Of a DNA stretch of 64,000 bases, positions 60,518-64,000 are shown piece by piece (positions within the stretch are counted from its first letter, which is position 1; every line of letters begins with the position of its first letter). This DNA comes from Brevibacterium sp. UCMA 11754 (GTDB taxonomy: Bacteria > Actinomycetota > Actinomycetes > Actinomycetales > Brevibacteriaceae). The DNA lies in contig NZ_JACBOT010000011.1 in assembly GCF_021532275.1 (NCBI RefSeq), forward strand, positions 1 to 64,000. The letters are read 5' to 3'. Under the pieces are notes generated by a model. It was not told where the DNA came from. It made no database searches and saw nothing but the letters and a program-made list of their open reading frames with translations. Made by a program: the position numbers and the translations under genes.

Positions 60518-61467
60518 TGACGCAGTCCCAGCGACCGTCGTCCCTGCGCCCGCTGTCGCCGACGGAGCAGCGCAATCCCCGCAGCGAGGGACTCGACGAG
60601 CTCGACACCCTCGGCGTCCTGAAGGTGATGAACGGCGAGGACCAAGCCGTCCTCACCGCGGTCGCGAACGCCCTGCCGCAGCTGGCGGAACTCGTCGACA
60701 TCGCGGCCGAGCGGATGCGCCGAGGCGGTACTGTCCACTACTTCGGAGCCGGCACCTCCGGTCGCCTGGGAGTCCTCGATGCCAGCGAACTCCTGCCGAC
60801 GTTCAACCTCGAACCAGGTCGCGTGGTCGGACACATCGCCGGCGGCCAGGCGGCACTGGTCAACGCGGTGGAGAACGCCGAGGACTCCGTCGATGACGGA
60901 CGCAGAGTCGGGGCAGAGCTGGGCCCGGACGACGTGGCGATCGGAATCGCGGCGAGCGGTTCGACGCCCTATGTCCGCGGTGCGCTGGAGGCTGCTGGTG
61001 AGGCGGGCGCGCACACCGTGCTCATCTCGAACAACCCCGAGGCCCCCGTCGCCGAGGCGGCTGCTGACCATATCGTGCTCGACACCGGGCCCGAGGTGGT
61101 GACGGGTTCAACCCGCCTCAAAGCCGGCACAGCACAGAAGCTGACCCTCAATGGCTTCTCGACGGCATTGATGATCGCCCTCGGTCGCACCTGGCGCAAC
61201 CTCATGGTCTCCGTCGTCGCCACCAACGACAAACTCCGCGAGCGGACCGTGCGTATCCTCTGCGAAGCCGCGGACCTCTCAGATGCGCAGGCACGAGACC
61301 TCTTGGAGCTCTGCGGCGGCGAACTCAAGACAGCACTGGTCGTCTCCTTCACCTCGGTGACCCCTGCGGCTGCGGCCAGGCACCTCGCGGACAATGACGG
61401 GTCAGTCAAAGCTGCGATCGCCGCAGGCACCGAGGACGGAACTGCGGCGGAGCGCGAGACCACATGA
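60517..61467 (+). CDS. murQ: N-acetylmuramic acid 6-phosphate etherase
   Basis: 316 residues, SIS-domain protein. TEQRNPRSEGLDELDTLGVLKVMNGED, YFGAGTSGRLGVLDASELLPTF, GIAASGSTPYVRGAL and STRLKAGTAQKLTLNGFSTALMI are MurQ signatures, with the catalytic Glu and SIS sugar-phosphate loops intact. It removes D-lactate from MurNAc-6P to give GlcNAc-6P. Its ATG overlaps the symporter stop by one base and its stop overlaps the kinase gene by 4 bases. Confidence 0.96.
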   Translation: MTQSQRPSSLRPLSPTEQRNPRSEGLDELDTLGVLKVMNGEDQAVLTAVANALPQLAELVDIAAERMRRGGTVHYFGAGTSGRLGVLDASELLPTFNLEPGRVVGHIAGGQAALVNAVENAEDSVDDGRRVGAELGPDDVAIGIAASGSTPYVRGALEAAGEAGAHTVLISNNPEAPVAEAAADHIVLDTGPEVVTGSTRLKAGTAQKLTLNGFSTALMIALGRTWRNLMVSVVATNDKLRERTVRILCEAADLSDAQARDLLELCGGELKTALVVSFTSVTPAAAARHLADNDGSVKAAIAAGTEDGTAAERETT

Positions 61468-62441
61468 GCGCCTTCGTCCTCGGGATCGACATCGGCGGCA
61501 CCGGAAGTCGGGTCGCACTGGCGAAGGTCGATGCCACCCGGGACCTGAGCGTCGTCGCCACCATGACCGGCCCTGGGGTAGAGATCAGTGCCGCTGGCAG
61601 CAATGTTCTCGGCATTGCCTCTGGCCTTATCGCCTCGGCGCAGGAGACATGGGGTGAACGTCTCGACCAGATTGCCGGCATAGGAATCGGTGCTACGGGA
61701 ATTGCCTCGTTGACCGAAGACCCAGCGACCGTGATCGCAGAGATCTCGGGCAGGGCAGGGGCACCCGCTGCCGCGGCGATCGACGCGGTGACTGCCCACC
61801 TCGGAGCACTCTCTGGAAGGGGAGGCGCGATCACGGTCTTGGGCACCGGGGCGATCTCGATTGCACATCGGGGGCCGGACGAACACGGAATCATGTCCCC
61901 GAATTGGACTCGAACCGATGGTTGGGGGCACTTGTTCGGAGATCGAGGAGGAGGAGCCTGGCTGGGGAGACGGTCTCTTGAACTCGCGCTGCGCACCCAT
62001 GACGGGGTTGACCCGAGTGGGCGCTCACTGCTCGAGTCCGCGACCCGACTCTTCGGCTCACCGGCCACCTGGCCGTCTCAGTTCTACACTCGCGACAATC
62101 GAGCAGGGTTGCTTGCGGACTTCGCTGTCGAGGTCGCCGCACTCTCAGACTCCGGCGACGCCGTTGCCACTGGCCTGCTCCGTGAGGCTGGTGTCGAAGC
62201 CGCTCGCAGTGCTCTCGCCGCAGCGAACAGCCTCGACAGCCCACTGCGCATCGCTCTCACCGGGGGACTGGTCCGGGCTGGTGAAGCACTCGTCTCCGGG
62301 TTCAGGGATGAGGCCGCTCGTCTCAATACCGGCGTCATCATCGAGGAGCCCGCCGGTGATCCGTTGGCCGGAGCTGTGAGGCTTGGCGTACTCGCTGCAG
62401 AAGGGAAGCTTCGCGCTCAGAACTCCGTGCTGTGGATGTGA
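61464..62441 (+). CDS. BadF/BadG-type ATPase, probable N-acetylglucosamine or MurNAc kinase
   Basis: 325 residues. The ASKHA phosphate loop FVLGIDIGGTGSRVALAKV opens it; VLGTGAISIAHRG and GHLFGDRGGGAWLGRRSLELAL, then IALTGGLVRAGE, match the eukaryotic-type GlcNAc kinase (BadF) family. In this operon it would phosphorylate imported GlcNAc or MurNAc, complementing AnmK. It ends the operon and is convergent with a GNAT gene 22 bases away. Confidence 0.88.
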   Translation: MSAFVLGIDIGGTGSRVALAKVDATRDLSVVATMTGPGVEISAAGSNVLGIASGLIASAQETWGERLDQIAGIGIGATGIASLTEDPATVIAEISGRAGAPAAAAIDAVTAHLGALSGRGGAITVLGTGAISIAHRGPDEHGIMSPNWTRTDGWGHLFGDRGGGAWLGRRSLELALRTHDGVDPSGRSLLESATRLFGSPATWPSQFYTRDNRAGLLADFAVEVAALSDSGDAVATGLLREAGVEAARSALAAANSLDSPLRIALTGGLVRAGEALVSGFRDEAARLNTGVIIEEPAGDPLAGAVRLGVLAAEGKLRAQNSVLWM

Positions 62442-62463
62442 AATTCTGCAGCCGTGTGAGGCA

Positions 62464-62970
62464 CTAAGCCTCTGCCGGTTCTCTGACCATCCGAAGTTCA
62501 CGCACTCCGTCGTTTTCATTTGTTTCTACGTCACCGTCGAAGTCGAAGCCGTTTCTTCGGTAGAAAGCTTGGGCACGCGGATTCGGGTCGGCCACCCACA
62601 GAGAAGTTCGCTCCTCGGGACCGACGACAGCGTCTAGAAGCTGTTGTCCGACGCCCGAGCCGTGGACAGCAGCATATGCGTAGAGGACGAACAGCTGTCG
62701 CTCTCCGGGGCGATCCTCAGCTGCGGACGGGCCTGACAAGGCGATTCCCACGATGGCGCCGTCCTGGTCGGCGATCGCTGAGATATGGTCCGTATGATTC
62801 TCAGGCGTGATGAGCGAACTCCACATCCTTCTGCGCTTGCCCATCATGTCAGGGGAATCGAGCAGCTCATCGGGCATGAGTCCGCGATAGGCCTCGCGCC
62901 AGGTCTCAACATGGACCTGTGCCACCGCCTCGACGTCGTCGATGACGGGAGGTCGAATCACAAAAGACAT
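62464..62970 (-). CDS. GNAT family N-acetyltransferase
   Basis: 168 residues. VAQVHVETWREAYRGLMPDELL, ERQLFVLYAYAAVHGSGVGQQLLDAVV (acetyl-CoA pyrophosphate loop, here H-G-S-G-V-G) and AQAFYRRNGFDFDGD form the GNAT motifs. The substrate is unknown. It is convergent with the MurNAc operon and divergent from the glycosyltransferase at the right edge. Confidence 0.9.
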   Translation of the reverse strand: MSFVIRPPVIDDVEAVAQVHVETWREAYRGLMPDELLDSPDMMGKRRRMWSSLITPENHTDHISAIADQDGAIVGIALSGPSAAEDRPGERQLFVLYAYAAVHGSGVGQQLLDAVVGPEERTSLWVADPNPRAQAFYRRNGFDFDGDVETNENDGVRELRMVREPAEA

Positions 62971-63080
62971 ACGACGAGGCTACAGCAGGTGTGCGGGAGC
63001 CCCTGCTGCGCACCGAATGTTCATCTGGCCGGCATCCCTGGACCAACCGCTGGTCAGGATCCTCAACCAGGATCGACTCT

Positions 63081-64000
63081 GTGAGATTGAATCGCGAATC
63101 GTCCTCGGCCGAACTCGAACTTCCCACCGGGCCGCGCACGCGGGCCTATCGGTTCTTCGAAGCGCTGCCGGCGATCGTCAGCCTCTCCGCCATCGGACTG
63201 GTGTTCGTCCTGCCGTTCATCAACGCGATGGCTGGGGCGGTCTATGTGCTCATCGTCGTCGGTCTGACGCTGATACGAGCGATGCGCGGTGCGGTCGACG
63301 TCTCACGCCGCTTCGTGCGTTACCGGCGCAGCTCTCGGGTTGATTGGGGTGCCAGACTGCTCGACATCGAACGGGCGATGGATGGTCTCCCGCCGCGACC
63401 GTATCCCTGGACGGGATTTCAGGCCAAGGAGCATGCCGCGTCCATTGCCCGTGTGCGTGAGTACCCGGGCGCGGTGGCGCGTCCTTCGACACTGCTCCAT
63501 GCTGTCGTTGTCGCGGCCTACAACGAACTCTATGAGGTGGTCGCCGCCGGAATCCGATCGCTCCTGCACACCTCGACCTCACCATCGAAGATCGTCGTGT
63601 TCTTCGCCTATGAGGAACGCGGCGGCCCACAGATGGCTGCGACAGCACGACGTCTGGCGGCCGAATACGGTGACGGATTCGCAGCGTTCGTCCTCGTCGA
63701 ACATCCAGCCGGGATCCCGGGAGAGATCGCAGGGAAGGGAGCGAACATCACCTATGCGGGGCACAGACTGGCTCATTGGGTGCAGGCGAACGGCATCGAT
63801 CCGGAGTCGGTCCTCGTCACCAGTCTCGATTGCGACAACACACCCCATGAGGCGTATTTCGACTCCGTCGCATACGAATACGCACTCGCTCCCGATCGCG
63901 CCCACCTCTCGTTCCAACCCATCAGCCTGTACATCACGAACATCTGGGAGGCGCCCGCGCCGTCTCGTGTGGTCGCGAGCGCGTCTGACCATCTGGCTGC
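63081..64000 (+). CDS. Family 2 glycosyltransferase, N-terminal part (runs off the window)
   Basis: The frame opens at GTG 63081 and is open to the last base, giving 306 residues. An N-terminal cytoplasmic stretch, membrane helices (ALPAIVSLSAIGLVFVLPFI and AGAVYVLIVVGLTLI), then a cytoplasmic domain with HAVVVAAYNELYEVV (GT2 nucleotide-binding strand), GKGANITYAGHRL and VLVTSLDCDNTPHEAYF, where DCDN replaces the DxD metal motif. It probably makes a cell-surface polysaccharide or glycolipid at the membrane. The ribosome site (CAGGA) is weak. Confidence 0.85.
   Translation, partial: MRLNRESSSAELELPTGPRTRAYRFFEALPAIVSLSAIGLVFVLPFINAMAGAVYVLIVVGLTLIRAMRGAVDVSRRFVRYRRSSRVDWGARLLDIERAMDGLPPRPYPWTGFQAKEHAASIARVREYPGAVARPSTLLHAVVVAAYNELYEVVAAGIRSLLHTSTSPSKIVVFFAYEERGGPQMAATARRLAAEYGDGFAAFVLVEHPAGIPGEIAGKGANITYAGHRLAHWVQANGIDPESVLVTSLDCDNTPHEAYFDSVAYEYALAPDRAHLSFQPISLYITNIWEAPAPSRVVASASDHLA

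Overview
The window is high-GC DNA in which nearly every base is coding. Start codons often follow AAGGAG-type ribosome sites, and operons are coupled through ATGA, GTGA or TGATG overlaps. This, with the gene content (Cgl0159-type inositol gene, QsuB-type fusion dehydratase, DtxR-type iron box, GntR/UTRA regulators, MMPL pump, actinobacterial LiaRS-like pair), points to an actinomycete. Micrococcales, possibly Brevibacterium, is my best guess, but no phylogenetic marker was tested. I see no insertion sequence, prophage, integron, CRISPR array or origin; this looks like ordinary chromosome.

Layout. 1-2.7 kb: 5' end of a PEP carboxykinase gene with an apparent frameshift, a small membrane protein, tRNA-Arg(ACG), a hydrolase and a universal stress protein. 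2.3-15.3 kb: a myo-inositol catabolic locus on the minus strand (transporter, IolH, IolG, IolE, IolD, IolB, Cgl0159 protein, IolC). A GntR regulator and a second dehydrogenase/isomerase pair lie upstream. A 12-bp inverted repeat precedes iolC and a near-identical site precedes the second operon. iolA is not here. 15.5-23 kb: AlkD-like glycosylase, argG, APC permease, CPBP protease, DoxX-like protein, an iron-regulated siderophore-interacting protein and nicotinamidase. 23-29 kb: MMPL transporter, NarL-type two-component pair, chromate transporter. 29-35.8 kb: serine hydrolase, AhpD-like protein, GlxA-type regulator, divergent SDR/MarR pair, GAPDH, small XRE protein. 35.9-41.5 kb: quinate/shikimate degradation (QsuB-type dehydratase, MHS transporter, IclR regulator, AroQ, AroE/QsuD).

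41.5-52.9 kb is the most interesting part. A VTT/DedA-like membrane protein lies divergent to a membrane-anchored protein ending in a nearly pure aspartate tail. Next come an OmpR-type kinase/regulator pair and, behind an 11-bp-phased CTTAAT repeat, a tightly coupled operon of three glycosyltransferases, an ABC exporter and two APH-fold kinases. It reads as a signal-controlled system that makes and exports a glycosylated, perhaps phosphorylated, molecule of unknown identity.

53-64 kb: aldo/keto reductase, LysE exporter with divergent Lrp regulator, thioesterase, metallo-beta-lactamase-fold hydrolase, then a complete MurNAc/anhydro-MurNAc recovery operon (GntR, anmK, sodium symporter, murQ, GlcNAc-kinase-like), a GNAT enzyme and the start of a family 2 glycosyltransferase that runs off the right edge.
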